64,000 nucleotides of DNA, taken from Candidatus Sericytochromatia bacterium. GTDB lineage: Bacteria; Cyanobacteriota; Sericytochromatia; UBA7694; JACMQJ01. Positions 38,766 through 47,736 of the stretch are shown piece by piece (position 1 is the stretch's first letter; the number at the start of each line of letters is the position of its first letter). The notes under the pieces are model-generated. The model was not told where the DNA came from, searched no databases, and was given only the letters and a program-made list of their open reading frames with translations. Where the stretch lies: positions 85,268 to 149,267 of the forward strand of contig BPII01000005.1 of the NCBI GenBank assembly GCA_026004035.1. The letters run 5' to 3'. The position numbers and the translations under genes were made by a program.

Positions 38766-39454
38766 TTAAACTTATAGATGTCAAAAAAATATATCAAAGC
38801 GGTGTTATTGCTCTAAGCAATATTAATCTTGAAATAAAAAAAGGTGAATTTGTTTTTTTAGTTGGTTCTACAGGTTCAGGAAAATCAACTTTAATAAAGT
38901 TACTTTATAGAGAAGAGATACCAACATCAGGAAAAGTTTTAATATCTGGTATAAATGTATCAGAATTAAAAGAATCAAAAGTTCCATATTTAAGACAAAG
39001 AATAGGAGTGGTTTTTCAAGATTTTAAACTTTTACCAAATAGGACAGTTTGGGAAAATGTAGCATTTACATTAAGAATATTAGGAGTTGGAAAAAAAGAA
39101 CAAACAAAAAAGGTAAAAGCAGCTTTAGAACTTACAGGATTATCTGAATATTCAGATTTTTATGTTAATGATATATCAGGGGGTGAAAGACAAAGAGTAG
39201 CAATAGCCCGTTCTATAATAAATACACCTCCAATATTATTAGCTGATGAACCGACAGGTAATTTAGATCCTGATAATACTTGGGAAATAATGAGGTTACT
39301 AACAAAGATTAATGCTAAAGGAACAACAATTATAGTTTCTACTCATAATAAGTCAATTGTTGATACTATGAAAAAAAGAGTTATTACAATGTCTAAAGGT
39401 AGCATAATACAAGATCAGAAAGAAGGGGAATATTCTATTGGAACAAACAATTAA
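38762..39454 (+). CDS. ftsE: Cell division ATP-binding protein FtsE
   Basis: 230 residues with Walker A GSTGSGKST (36-44), Q-loop VVFQDFKLLPNRTV typical of FtsE, signature SGGERQRVAIAR (about 140) and Walker B ILLADEPTGNLD (about 158). With FtsX it controls peptidoglycan hydrolases at the septum. The ftsX frame begins 17 bases before its stop, the usual tight ftsEX coupling. Confidence 0.95.
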   Translation: MIKLIDVKKIYQSGVIALSNINLEIKKGEFVFLVGSTGSGKSTLIKLLYREEIPTSGKVLISGINVSELKESKVPYLRQRIGVVFQDFKLLPNRTVWENVAFTLRILGVGKKEQTKKVKAALELTGLSEYSDFYVNDISGGERQRVAIARSIINTPPILLADEPTGNLDPDNTWEIMRLLTKINAKGTTIIVSTHNKSIVDTMKKRVITMSKGSIIQDQKEGEYSIGTNN

Positions 39455-40349
39455 GTTTATAAGACAAATAAATTTTTGTATAGAAGAAAGTATAAAAAAT
39501 TTTGTAAGAAGTGGTTGGATGTCTGTTATTGTTATAACAACAATGGTTTCTGCTATTAGTATATTTGGTGGCTTTTGGTTAATTTTAAAAGATTTTGAAT
39601 ATATAACAAATAATATTGGTTCTAAATTACAAATAATAGCTTTTTTAAAACAAAATTCTGATTTAGATAAGACATATTCAATTGTTTCAAAAATAGATGG
39701 AATCAAACATGTTGAAATAATAACAAAAGATAAAGCTTGGAAAGAGCTAAAAAGTGAATTAAAAAATAGTTTAGAATTAGAAAATATAGGTAACGAAAAT
39801 CCTTTACCTGACTCTTTACAAATAACAGTTAATAATCCTGAGGCTATAGAATTAGTATCTTCAAGGTTAAAAGAAATTGAAACTATTGAAGAAATAAAAT
39901 ATAGTCAAGAGTTAGCTAACTATATTGAAAATTTATCGAGACTTATAAAATTAGTTGGTATAATAATATCCTCTATTTTAGGTTTTGCTACTATTGCAAT
40001 TATTGTTAATACAATAAGATTAGCTGTTAATTCAAGGAAGAACGAAATAGAAATAATGAGACTTGTTGGAGCTACAAATTGGATAATAAGACTACCTTTC
40101 TTATTAGAAGGAATAATTTTTGGATTTTTCAGTGGTATATTCACATCAATAATACTAATAGTATGGAGAACTTTTTCTATATCTCAAATCAAAGTTTTAT
40201 TTCCATTCTTACCAATATTAGAAGATAAAAATTTAGTGTATGATTTAGTAATATATGTTTTCTTACTTAGTATAATTGTTGGATTTGTAGGTAGTAGTTT
40301 TTCTGTCCATAGATATTTAAGTTTTGAAAAATATACTTCAGATAATTAA
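39438..40349 (+). CDS. ftsX: Cell division protein FtsX
   Basis: 303 residues: an N-terminal membrane helix (about 27-50), an extracytoplasmic domain (about 55-165), then three helices (about 172-195, 215-245, 270-295) with the FtsX box RKNEIEIMRLVGATNWIIRLPF. The TTG start overlaps ftsE by 17 bases; a start slightly downstream is possible. It overlaps the converging SDR gene by 4 bases at the 3' end. Confidence 0.92.
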   Translation: MEQTIKFIRQINFCIEESIKNFVRSGWMSVIVITTMVSAISIFGGFWLILKDFEYITNNIGSKLQIIAFLKQNSDLDKTYSIVSKIDGIKHVEIITKDKAWKELKSELKNSLELENIGNENPLPDSLQITVNNPEAIELVSSRLKEIETIEEIKYSQELANYIENLSRLIKLVGIIISSILGFATIAIIVNTIRLAVNSRKNEIEIMRLVGATNWIIRLPFLLEGIIFGFFSGIFTSIILIVWRTFSISQIKVLFPFLPILEDKNLVYDLVIYVFLLSIIVGFVGSSFSVHRYLSFEKYTSDN

Positions 40350-41110
40350 ATACCTAATCCACCATTTATATTAAAAACTTGTCCTGTTATATTTTTTGAA
40401 CTATCAGAACATAGAAAAAAACATAACTCTGCTATATCATCTTTATCTGTAAATTGCCTTAAAGGAATTGAATTTTTTTCACTAATTATAAATTCATCTT
40501 TATTTATTCCATAGTAATTACAAATTTCTTTTATATCATTTTCAAACATATCAGTTTCTACCCATGCTGGACAAATTGCATTAACTCTTATATTATATTT
40601 TGCTACTTCCAAAGCAAAAGATTTTGTGAGCCCTATTATTCCATGCTTACTAGCTGAATATGCACTAAAACCTATGCCGCCATAACTACTATAATAAGAA
40701 CCTATATTTATCAAATTTCCTGACTTACTACTTTTAATTAGTCTTTTTAAAAATTCTTTTGACATAAAATAATTTCCTGACAAATTAGTATTTATTATAT
40801 TATTCCAAAAATCATAATTATCATCTTCTAAAGGTGTAAAATGAGATATACTAGCATTATTTATTAAAATACTAGGAGAATATCTATAAAATATTACTTC
40901 CATATTTTTTTTTACTTCTTCTAAATTCGAAATGTCAAAAATAAAAAATTCTGGATAAAAATTTTTACTTTTGAAGTAATTAGAAATATATTCTAAATTT
41001 GTTCGATTTTTAAATACTATTATAACCTTGTAATTTTCTTTTAAAAATTTTTCAGAAATACTTTTTCCTATTCCTCTACTTCCACCTGTTATTATAATTG
41101 CTTCCTGCAT
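40346..41110 (-). CDS. Short-chain dehydrogenase/reductase (FabG-like)
   Basis: 254 residues with the NAD(P) turn GGSRGIGKS (about 8-16), NNAS (about 86-89), the catalytic Ser (NIGSYYSSYG, about 137) and Tyr-Lys pair in YSASKHG (about 152-158). The C-terminal FLCSDSSKNITGQVFNINGG is typical of classic SDRs such as 3-oxoacyl-ACP reductases. The substrate cannot be told. Its start overlaps the next upstream gene (41092) by 19 bases. Confidence 0.88.
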   Translation of the reverse strand: MQEAIIITGGSRGIGKSISEKFLKENYKVIIVFKNRTNLEYISNYFKSKNFYPEFFIFDISNLEEVKKNMEVIFYRYSPSILINNASISHFTPLEDDNYDFWNNIINTNLSGNYFMSKEFLKRLIKSSKSGNLINIGSYYSSYGGIGFSAYSASKHGIIGLTKSFALEVAKYNIRVNAICPAWVETDMFENDIKEICNYYGINKDEFIISEKNSIPLRQFTDKDDIAELCFFLCSDSSKNITGQVFNINGGLGI

Positions 41111-41904
41111 AACTCTTTTTTAAAACTTTCTAATTTTTTTTCAGAATTAATAATTCTAAAATTTAAAATAATCCATTGTGGAAAATTACTTATAAATTCA
41201 ATTAATTGATTTTTATCTCCAATTGGATTCTTAAAAAGATTATATATTTCATCTATGTATTTTTTATATTCAGGATAATATTTACAAAAAACTTTATAAC
41301 AAGTATATATATCATCTGTATATTTTTTTTCTTTTAAAAGACACAACTCAAAACCCATTAAAAGAAAATGAGCCATAAAAGATTTACAATAAAATTTTAC
41401 ATTGTCAGAATTTGTATTTGTATCTGATATAAATTTAATAATAGATTTTAGAACTTTTTTGTAATTTTTTGTATAAAAAAGTAATCTATCATCAATCTTA
41501 TAATTAACATCTGAAGTTATATTTTTACCTGATATAAAAGCATATTTAAGTTTTAATTGAAACAATAATTCTTCCTCTTCTTTTATTTTACTATATTTTT
41601 GAAACAAAATATTTATATTACATGAATATTTATTTGATAAGTATATTTTAAATTCGTCTAACCATATTAAATCAATCACACTATTTGTTATTACTAACAA
41701 TAAAATTTTATTTTTATCTTTTTTTAATAAATCAGCATTCAAAAATAAGCTTAAAAATTCATCAGGATAATTCTCTTTCAATACATTTGTAACTTCATCT
41801 AATAAAGGTTTATATTCTTTAATTAGATTAGTTACATCTATGTTGTTTATAATATTTCCTCTAGAATCAGTTTTGTAAAATTTAAGCTTTTCTTCCATAA
41901 ACAA
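41092..41904 (-). CDS. Degenerate nucleotidyltransferase-like protein with helical C-terminus
   Basis: 270 residues. The first half has the size and strand order of MNT-type nucleotidyltransferases (YPDEFLSLFL ... KILLLVITN ... IDLIWLDEFK, then FISGKNI), but the G-S-x-A-x-G and D-x-D metal motifs are not visible. The second half (about 145-265) is helical, like HEPN or kanamycin-nucleotidyltransferase tails. It probably binds rather than transfers nucleotides. A weak family call, paired with the SDR gene in one operon. Confidence 0.4.
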   Translation of the reverse strand: MFMEEKLKFYKTDSRGNIINNIDVTNLIKEYKPLLDEVTNVLKENYPDEFLSLFLNADLLKKDKNKILLLVITNSVIDLIWLDEFKIYLSNKYSCNINILFQKYSKIKEEEELLFQLKLKYAFISGKNITSDVNYKIDDRLLFYTKNYKKVLKSIIKFISDTNTNSDNVKFYCKSFMAHFLLMGFELCLLKEKKYTDDIYTCYKVFCKYYPEYKKYIDEIYNLFKNPIGDKNQLIEFISNFPQWIILNFRIINSEKKLESFKKELCRKQL

Positions 41905-41997
41905 ATTTTATCAAATTAATTTTAGATTAATGATTGATACTTTAAATTAATTTTTACTTATGTTTGGATAAAATAAATTTTAAAGGAGATTTTTAAA

Positions 41998-42927
41998 ATG
42001 AATATATTAATAACTGGCTCATCTGGATTTATAGGAAAAAATTTAATGAAGTTTCTTGAAAATGAAGGCCATAATATTTTTAGACTTGTAAGAAAAGCTT
42101 CGGAAGTTAATAATAAGAATATATTTTGGAATATAGAAGAAGAATATATAGATAAAGATAAATTGTCAAACATAGATGCAGTAGTTCATTTAGCAGGTGA
42201 AAATATAAGTAGTGGTAGATGGACTAAGGAAAAAAAGAAAAAAATATTAGATAGTAGAGTTTATGGAACTAGATTAATATCAAAAACTCTTGCTGATTTA
42301 GAAAAAAAACCTAAGGTTTTTATATCAGCATCAGCAATAGGTTATTATGGTGATAGAGGTAATGAAAGTTTAGATGAAAATTCTACAAAAGGAAATTCTT
42401 TTTTATCAGATGTTTGTTATCAATGGGAAAAAGAAACAGAGATAGCAAAACAAAATGGTATTAGAACAATAAATCTTAGAATAGGTATTGTTCTCTCAAA
42501 AGATGGAGGAGCACTAGAAAAAATGCTACTTCCTTTTAAGATGGGATTAGGAGGAATTTTAGGTGATGGAAAACAATATATGAGTTGGATATCTATAGAT
42601 GATTTAATAAATATAATTAATTTTTGCATAAATAAAAATAATATAAATGGTGTTTTAAATGCTGTTTCACCTAATCCAGTAACTAATTATGATTTTACAA
42701 AAATATTAGGTAAAGTTTTAAATAGACCTGCAATATTTCCATTACCAAAATTTGTTGGAAAAATAATATTTGGTAAAATGGCTGATGAGTTACTTTTTTC
42801 AAGCACAAAAGTTTTTCCAAAGAAATTAGAAGAAAATAATTACAAGTTTATTCATTATTCTTTAAAAGAAACTCTTGAAAATATAATTTTAAATAAAAAT
42901 CTAGAAAAACAATCTATTCATGCATGA
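41998..42927 (+). CDS. TIGR01777-family (YfcH-like) NAD(P)-binding oxidoreductase
   Basis: 309 residues. GSSGFIGKNL (about 7-16), VVHLAGENISSGRWT (about 62-76), SASAIGYYGDRG (about 106-117) and a C-terminal DUF1731-like part ending ENNYKFIHYSLKETLENI match TIGR01777, a family related to plastid SulA/Giant chloroplast 1 and bacterial YfcH. Role unclear; cyanobacterial and chloroplast forms influence division. Strong ribosome site (aaaggag). Confidence 0.88.
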   Translation: MNILITGSSGFIGKNLMKFLENEGHNIFRLVRKASEVNNKNIFWNIEEEYIDKDKLSNIDAVVHLAGENISSGRWTKEKKKKILDSRVYGTRLISKTLADLEKKPKVFISASAIGYYGDRGNESLDENSTKGNSFLSDVCYQWEKETEIAKQNGIRTINLRIGIVLSKDGGALEKMLLPFKMGLGGILGDGKQYMSWISIDDLINIINFCINKNNINGVLNAVSPNPVTNYDFTKILGKVLNRPAIFPLPKFVGKIIFGKMADELLFSSTKVFPKKLEENNYKFIHYSLKETLENIILNKNLEKQSIHA

Positions 42928-43019
42928 TAAATGATTATTCAATCATATTTAAAAAAAGCTTTATTTATGTATAATCTTAAGACAAATGTTTTGTGTTGAT
43001 TTTTTGCTACTCTTAAAGT

Positions 43020-43145
43020 ATGAAATCTATTATAAATATTTCTTTTTTTATTTTTGTTTTGTTCATTGTTAAGTTTGTATATTTTTCAACTACTTTTAAA
43101 ACTATTACTTTTTTTATAGAAAAAATATTATTTTATTGTTTATAA
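43020..43145 (+). CDS. Possible 41-residue membrane peptide
   Basis: ATG frame MKSIINISFFIFVLFIVKFVY with one hydrophobic helix. No clear ribosome site. It lies in the 280-base gap before 43208. The sequence is so T-rich that a hydrophobic ORF could occur by chance. Confidence 0.2.
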   Translation: MKSIINISFFIFVLFIVKFVYFSTTFKTITFFIEKILFYCL

Positions 43146-43207
43146 TCACAATTTTTTATTTACTTTTTATGCTAATATTTTAATATTAACTTTCTTAAAG
43201 GCTTATT

Positions 43208-43744
43208 ATGAATAATAAAAATGAAGAAAATAAAAATCCTTTACAAAGAGCAAAGAAGCTTTCTGTAAAAAAAGATGATGAAATTGTAGAAGAAACTGAG
43301 TTATTTAAATTTGAAATAAAAAGTAAAGAAGAAGATGATAAATTAGATTCTAATTCTTCAAATCAAGAAGAAATCAAAATATTAGACTTAATAGATGATG
43401 AAAAACATCAGCAAAATGTTTCTAAAAAAGATGTAAATAAGAATAATAAAGAAATAAACTTGAAAGATATTAAAAATAATCTTAATCAAGAAGTAAAAAC
43501 TCTTTTAAGTAATATTTCTAGTTCAATACCAAAGGAAACAGTTAATAAATTATTAAAAGATATAGAAAATAATAAAGAAATTATCTTTGACAAAAAAATT
43601 GTTAATATATTTCCTAGTTTAAATCAAAATGAAGTAGATTTAATTAATAAAAAAATGGAAGAATGGAATATACCAAAAGAAGCTCAAGAATTAAACGCTG
43701 AAGTTATTATAGCATGGTTAAAAAATAGTAAAAAAAATGTCTAG
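43208..43744 (+). CDS. Unknown 178-residue charged protein
   Basis: No family recognised. Residues 1-90 are a Lys/Glu/Asp/Asn-rich, probably disordered leader (NKNEENKNPLQRAKKLSVKK). Residues 95-175 look helical and better folded, with FPSLNQNEVDLINKKMEEWN and ending in IIAWLKNSKKNV. A ribosome site (aaagg) precedes the ATG. The next gene starts 8 bases before its stop, so the two proteins are probably partners. Confidence 0.6.
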   Translation: MNNKNEENKNPLQRAKKLSVKKDDEIVEETELFKFEIKSKEEDDKLDSNSSNQEEIKILDLIDDEKHQQNVSKKDVNKNNKEINLKDIKNNLNQEVKTLLSNISSSIPKETVNKLLKDIENNKEIIFDKKIVNIFPSLNQNEVDLINKKMEEWNIPKEAQELNAEVIIAWLKNSKKNV

Positions 43745-44402
43745 TCCTAAAAAAATTATTTCTATAAAAAAAGTTTTGAAAAGTTTTTTAGGTAAAACTA
43801 AAGCTCAAAAATACCTAAAAGGAACTGAAATTGTTTTTTCAAACACACTTAAAGCAAATTCTATGGATATATACCAATATGCTTTAAAGCAATTATTGGA
43901 AGGAGAAACTGAAACTGCTATAAATTGTATTGCTTTTGCATTAGATTTTGATAGAGAAAATAAATTAATACTGCATCTTTGTAAATCAATGCTGGTTACA
44001 ATAACTCAATATTTATCAGAGAATAGAATTGAAGAATATAGAGTAAAATATCCTGATTTTGAAGAAAGTATAAATAAATTTAGCAAAAAAATAAAAGAGT
44101 TAGAAAAAATAATTAAAAATGAAGAATATGAATTAGAAAGAATAGAAAAACAAATATATAAATCTAGAAAAAATCCGATATTTATTCTATTTAAAAAAAG
44201 GAAATTACAAGCTGAATTGCAATCTATAAAAAATAATATATCAAATTACAATAATGAATTAGAAGTAGCTAAAAATGAATTCAATAAATTAAAGGATTTA
44301 TACACAAAGGAAGAGTACGCAAAAGTTATAGGACTAATAATAGAAGTATGTATATTTCCTTCTAAGTTTGATTCTGATTTAACAAAAACTAACTATTTTT
44401 AA
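43737..44402 (+). CDS. Unknown 221-residue coiled-coil protein
   Basis: No family recognised. Residues 1-85 appear globular and include a TPR-like helix pair (YALKQLLEGETETAINCIAF). About 110-195 are a long charged coiled coil interrupted by KSRKNPIFILFKKRK, a hairpin-like turn. No signal or membrane segment. It overlaps the upstream gene by 8 bases and converges with the CoA-transferase gene, with only one base between the stops. Confidence 0.6.
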   Translation: MSSPKKIISIKKVLKSFLGKTKAQKYLKGTEIVFSNTLKANSMDIYQYALKQLLEGETETAINCIAFALDFDRENKLILHLCKSMLVTITQYLSENRIEEYRVKYPDFEESINKFSKKIKELEKIIKNEEYELERIEKQIYKSRKNPIFILFKKRKLQAELQSIKNNISNYNNELEVAKNEFNKLKDLYTKEEYAKVIGLIIEVCIFPSKFDSDLTKTNYF

Positions 44403-44403
44403 T

Positions 44404-45582
44404 TTATATAACCCCCTTATTTTTAAGCTCTTCAATTTCATTACTTGAATACCTTAAAAGATTTATATATACTTCATTATTATGTTCTCCTAGTAATGGT
44501 GGAGGTAAATATATATCGGTAGTACTCTCAGAAAAATTAAATATCGGAGATAATAATTTCAAATTATCATTATTAACATTAATATTCTTTACTAAATTCA
44601 AGTATTTTAAATGTTCATCATTAAAAATTTCTGATATTGAATTTATTTTTCCTGCTGGAATATCATTTTCATTAAATAATTTTATCCAGTATTCTTTAGT
44701 TCTTTTTTTAAAGATTTCACATAAGATTTTATTTAATTCCTTTAAATTTTTTAATCTTTTCGAATTTGTTGAAAATTTAGAATTATTTAAATCATCATTA
44801 TTTAAAAGTTTGCAAAATTTATTCCATAATTTATCATTTGTTACAGTTAATATAAATTTTCCATTTTTTGCACTATAAACTTGATAAGGAGCAATGTTTG
44901 GATGTGCATTACCATATCTTTTAGCTTCTTTACCTGATATTAGGTAATTGCTTGCAACATTTAAAAGAATAGCTATTTGAGACTCAAATAAAGAACTTTC
45001 TATTTTTTGTCCTTTTCCTGTTCTAGCTCTATAAAATAATGCTCCGATTATTGCTTGAGATGAAAATAAAGCAGTTACTATATCAACAATAGGAACACCT
45101 ACTTTTGTAGGTTCTTTAAATCCTGTTACGCTCATTAATCCACCTATTGCTTGTATTAAAACATCATAACCACCTAAATGAGAATAGGGTCCTTTTGTAC
45201 CAAATCCACTTATTGAACAATATATTATTTGAGGATTTATTTTTGAAACTCTTTCATAAGAAAATCCCAATCTATCTATAACTCCATTTCTAAAATTTTC
45301 AACAAATACATCGGATTGTTCTATCAAATCTTCTAGTATTTTTTTACCTTCTTTTGTTTTTATATCTAGTGTAATAGATTTTTTATTTCTATTAACAGCT
45401 ATGTAATAAGCACTATTACCATTGCTAAAAAAAGGCGGTCCCCATGTTCTTGTTTCATCAAAATTTTTAGGATGTTCAACTTTTATTACTTCAGCTCCTA
45501 AATCTCCTAATAACATTGTGCAATAAGGACCTGATACAACTCTGCTTAAATCTAAAACTCTTATACCTTCTAGTATTCTCAT
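44404..45582 (-). CDS. CaiB/BaiF (class III) CoA-transferase
   Basis: 392 residues with LEGIRVLDLSRVVSGPYCTMLLGDLGAEVIKVE at the N-terminus in the form typical of the family, the catalytic Asp likely in the GGYDVLIQAIGGLMSVTG block (about 139-156), and a C-terminal PPLLGEHNNEVY. These enzymes move CoA between carboxylic acids. The substrate is unknown; amino-acid or branched-chain acid breakdown would fit the neighbourhood only loosely. Confidence 0.9.
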   Translation of the reverse strand: MRILEGIRVLDLSRVVSGPYCTMLLGDLGAEVIKVEHPKNFDETRTWGPPFFSNGNSAYYIAVNRNKKSITLDIKTKEGKKILEDLIEQSDVFVENFRNGVIDRLGFSYERVSKINPQIIYCSISGFGTKGPYSHLGGYDVLIQAIGGLMSVTGFKEPTKVGVPIVDIVTALFSSQAIIGALFYRARTGKGQKIESSLFESQIAILLNVASNYLISGKEAKRYGNAHPNIAPYQVYSAKNGKFILTVTNDKLWNKFCKLLNNDDLNNSKFSTNSKRLKNLKELNKILCEIFKKRTKEYWIKLFNENDIPAGKINSISEIFNDEHLKYLNLVKNINVNNDNLKLLSPIFNFSESTTDIYLPPPLLGEHNNEVYINLLRYSSNEIEELKNKGVI

Positions 45583-45667
45583 ATTTGTTTAATTATTTAA
45601 AATATTTAGAAAAATTATAATTTATTTTTAGATAAAATTTAAAAATTAAGCTAAATTAAATTTGATT

Positions 45668-45676
45668 TGCTATAAT
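45668..45676 (+). promoter_or_regulatory. Extended -10 promoter for the BolA gene
   Basis: TGCTATAAT lies 26 bases before the ATG at 45703 with no good -35, as extended -10 promoters allow. A purine-rich ribosome site (aaaagg) follows. Chance match possible in AT-rich DNA. Confidence 0.35.
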
Positions 45677-45702
45677 TTATATGTTAGTTTAGAAAAGGTT
45701 GT

Positions 45703-45942
45703 ATGAATAATTTTGAGGAAGTAGAAAAAACTTTAATAAAAGCTCTACCTGATGCAAAAGTAAGTATTGATGATTTAGGAGGTGGTAATCATTTAAGAAT
45801 TGAAGTTATATCAAAAGAGTTTGAAGGAAAATCTTTAATAAATCAGCATAAGATGATTTATAATATACTTAATAACCTTATGGAAAGTAACGGAGGTTTT
45901 ATACATGCACTTTCCATAAAAACATCAACACCAAAAAATTAA
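45703..45942 (+). CDS. BolA-family protein
   Basis: 79 residues: LIKALPDAKVSIDDLGGGNHLRIEVISKEFEGKSLINQHKMIY is the BolA/IbaG pattern (the family's H-Q-x-V/M-Y motif is QHKMIY). BolA proteins pair with monothiol glutaredoxins in iron-sulfur handling. No glutaredoxin gene adjoins it here. It converges with the AIM24 pair. Confidence 0.88.
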   Translation: MNNFEEVEKTLIKALPDAKVSIDDLGGGNHLRIEVISKEFEGKSLINQHKMIYNILNNLMESNGGFIHALSIKTSTPKN

Positions 45943-45956
45943 AATTTATTACTAAA

Positions 45957-46691
45957 TTAATCTAAAATATCAATTATATTTGAAACAATATCTACACTTA
46001 AACTTGAGTTTGTACTACTAGAAGGTATAAATTGTCTTATCCAAGATCCGAAGGCATTAGAGTTTCTAGTTTGGATATAGACTTTACCAGGACCTGTAAA
46101 TTTACAGACAAGACCTTCACCAGAAGTGAATGAAGATATCCAACCTTTGGAAGCTTTATCAATAGTATAATTTATTGTAGAAGGCCAAGCTACTAAATGT
46201 TGATTATCTACAATAAACTCTTCACCTGGTAATAAACTTATTTCATGTATAGCACCAAAAGATGATAGAGCTAACATACCTTTACCTCTAACTTTTAAAA
46301 TAAAAAATCCTTCACCACTAAAAAATCCTTGCATTAAATTTTGCATTTTTGTATTTATTTCTATACTATCAGCACCAGCTAAAAAACCATCTTTTTGGAC
46401 ATTATATTCAACTGAACCATCTAATTCTAGTAAAACTAAATCACCAGGACTTGAAGGTGCTAAATAAACAGTTCCTGAACCTCTACTTGCTACAAGTGTT
46501 TGAAAAAAGAATTTTTCACCAGCAAGCATTCTACCTAAACCTGCCATAATCCCACCTTCTATTTTACCATCAACATCTATTGTTGATGACATAGCAACCA
46601 TTGCTCCTGACTCTGCTTTTACTCTCTCTCCTCTCTCTAAATATATCTCTAACATTGAATTTGTACCAGGATGTAGAATTCTATTTCTCAT
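45957..46691 (-). CDS. AIM24/TIGR00266-family protein, copy 1
   Basis: 244 residues. The beta-rich AIM24 fold is marked by ERVKAESGAMVAMS (about 20-33), GGIMAGLGRMLAGEKFF and GFFSGEGFFILKV. The family is named after mitochondrial Aim24; bacterial members are cytosolic and of unclear function. The gene shares a 650-base block, identical as far as I could compare, with the copy just upstream. The two differ only in the first few codons and in the C-terminal tail, here 20 residues longer (ending VSNIIDILD). Confidence 0.9.
   Translation of the reverse strand: MRNRILHPGTNSMLEIYLERGERVKAESGAMVAMSSTIDVDGKIEGGIMAGLGRMLAGEKFFFQTLVASRGSGTVYLAPSSPGDLVLLELDGSVEYNVQKDGFLAGADSIEINTKMQNLMQGFFSGEGFFILKVRGKGMLALSSFGAIHEISLLPGEEFIVDNQHLVAWPSTINYTIDKASKGWISSFTSGEGLVCKFTGPGKVYIQTRNSNAFGSWIRQFIPSSSTNSSLSVDIVSNIIDILD
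46023..46672 (-). repeat. Direct duplication unit 1 of 2 (650 bases)
   Basis: Matches 46714-47363 at an offset of 691 with no difference that I found. The borders lie inside the two AIM24 genes. Confidence 0.85.
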
Positions 46692-46704
46692 AATAAATTA
46701 CCTT

Positions 46705-47382
46705 TTACTTTGTAGGTATAAATTGTCTTATCCAAGATCCGAAGGCATTAGAGTTTCTAGTTTGGATATAGACTTTACCAGGACCTGTAAATTTACAGAC
46801 AAGACCTTCACCAGAAGTGAATGAAGATATCCAACCTTTGGAAGCTTTATCAATAGTATAATTTATTGTAGAAGGCCAAGCTACTAAATGTTGATTATCT
46901 ACAATAAACTCTTCACCTGGTAATAAACTTATTTCATGTATAGCACCAAAAGATGATAGAGCTAACATACCTTTACCTCTAACTTTTAAAATAAAAAATC
47001 CTTCACCACTAAAAAATCCTTGCATTAAATTTTGCATTTTTGTATTTATTTCTATACTATCAGCACCAGCTAAAAAACCATCTTTTTGGACATTATATTC
47101 AACTGAACCATCTAATTCTAGTAAAACTAAATCACCAGGACTTGAAGGTGCTAAATAAACAGTTCCTGAACCTCTACTTGCTACAAGTGTTTGAAAAAAG
47201 AATTTTTCACCAGCAAGCATTCTACCTAAACCTGCCATAATCCCACCTTCTATTTTACCATCAACATCTATTGTTGATGACATAGCAACCATTGCTCCTG
47301 ACTCTGCTTTTACTCTCTCTCCTCTCTCTAAATATATCTCTAACATTGAATTTGTACCAGGATATAAAACTTTATGTTTCAT
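46705..47382 (-). CDS. AIM24/TIGR00266-family protein, copy 2
   Basis: 225 residues, the usual length for the family and probably the parent copy. From residue 8 to 222 it is the same as copy 1; the tail is only TK after FIP. It has a ribosome site (aaaggagaa). Copy 1 follows 13 bases downstream on the same strand, so both may be made from one message. Its own 3' end may have been cut by the duplication. Confidence 0.9.
   Translation of the reverse strand: MKHKVLYPGTNSMLEIYLERGERVKAESGAMVAMSSTIDVDGKIEGGIMAGLGRMLAGEKFFFQTLVASRGSGTVYLAPSSPGDLVLLELDGSVEYNVQKDGFLAGADSIEINTKMQNLMQGFFSGEGFFILKVRGKGMLALSSFGAIHEISLLPGEEFIVDNQHLVAWPSTINYTIDKASKGWISSFTSGEGLVCKFTGPGKVYIQTRNSNAFGSWIRQFIPTK
46714..47363 (-). 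repeat. Direct duplication unit 2 of 2 (650 bases)
   Basis: See unit 1: same sequence at an offset of 691. Identity at silent positions argues for a recent event or gene conversion, or for an assembly duplication. Confidence 0.85.
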
Positions 47383-47525
47383 AAACTTTTCTCCTTTACA
47401 AAGAATTAAATTTATTATACTTTAAATCATAAAAATAAATTTTTAAAAAAAGGTTAAGAAATATCTTGATTTGTTTAATAATTATTTAATATAATATAAT
47501 TACTACTAATTTATAATTTTATAGT

Positions 47526-47729
47526 ATGAATTTAAGTGAATTAATAAAAACTGTAAAGAGTGAAGTTAGTAACTTTTTACATGCTAAGAAAATGGAAAAA
47601 AAAAATCCCCCGAAAAAAATAACAAATCAAATTGATAAATTTGTTAAAAGTAATGGTAATGATTTGATGGATGTCAGAGTAAAAACAAGATATGTAAATG
47701 GAATATGCTATGGTCAAAACCATATATAA
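47526..47729 (+). CDS. Unknown 67-residue basic protein
   Basis: Lys-rich, helical first half (MNLSELIKTVKSEVSNFLH) and a C-terminal MDVRVKTRYVNGICYG. No family recognised and no membrane segment. A plausible small gene because of its balanced composition and free-standing position. It converges with the ABC/CPBP gene 7 bases away. Confidence 0.45.
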   Translation: MNLSELIKTVKSEVSNFLHAKKMEKKNPPKKITNQIDKFVKSNGNDLMDVRVKTRYVNGICYGQNHI

Positions 47730-47736
47730 ATTATTT

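Noticed and set aside
46349..47240. Two identical 66-codon plus-strand ORFs
   Set aside because: They are antisense shadows within the duplicated AIM24 genes; they are identical only because the genes are.
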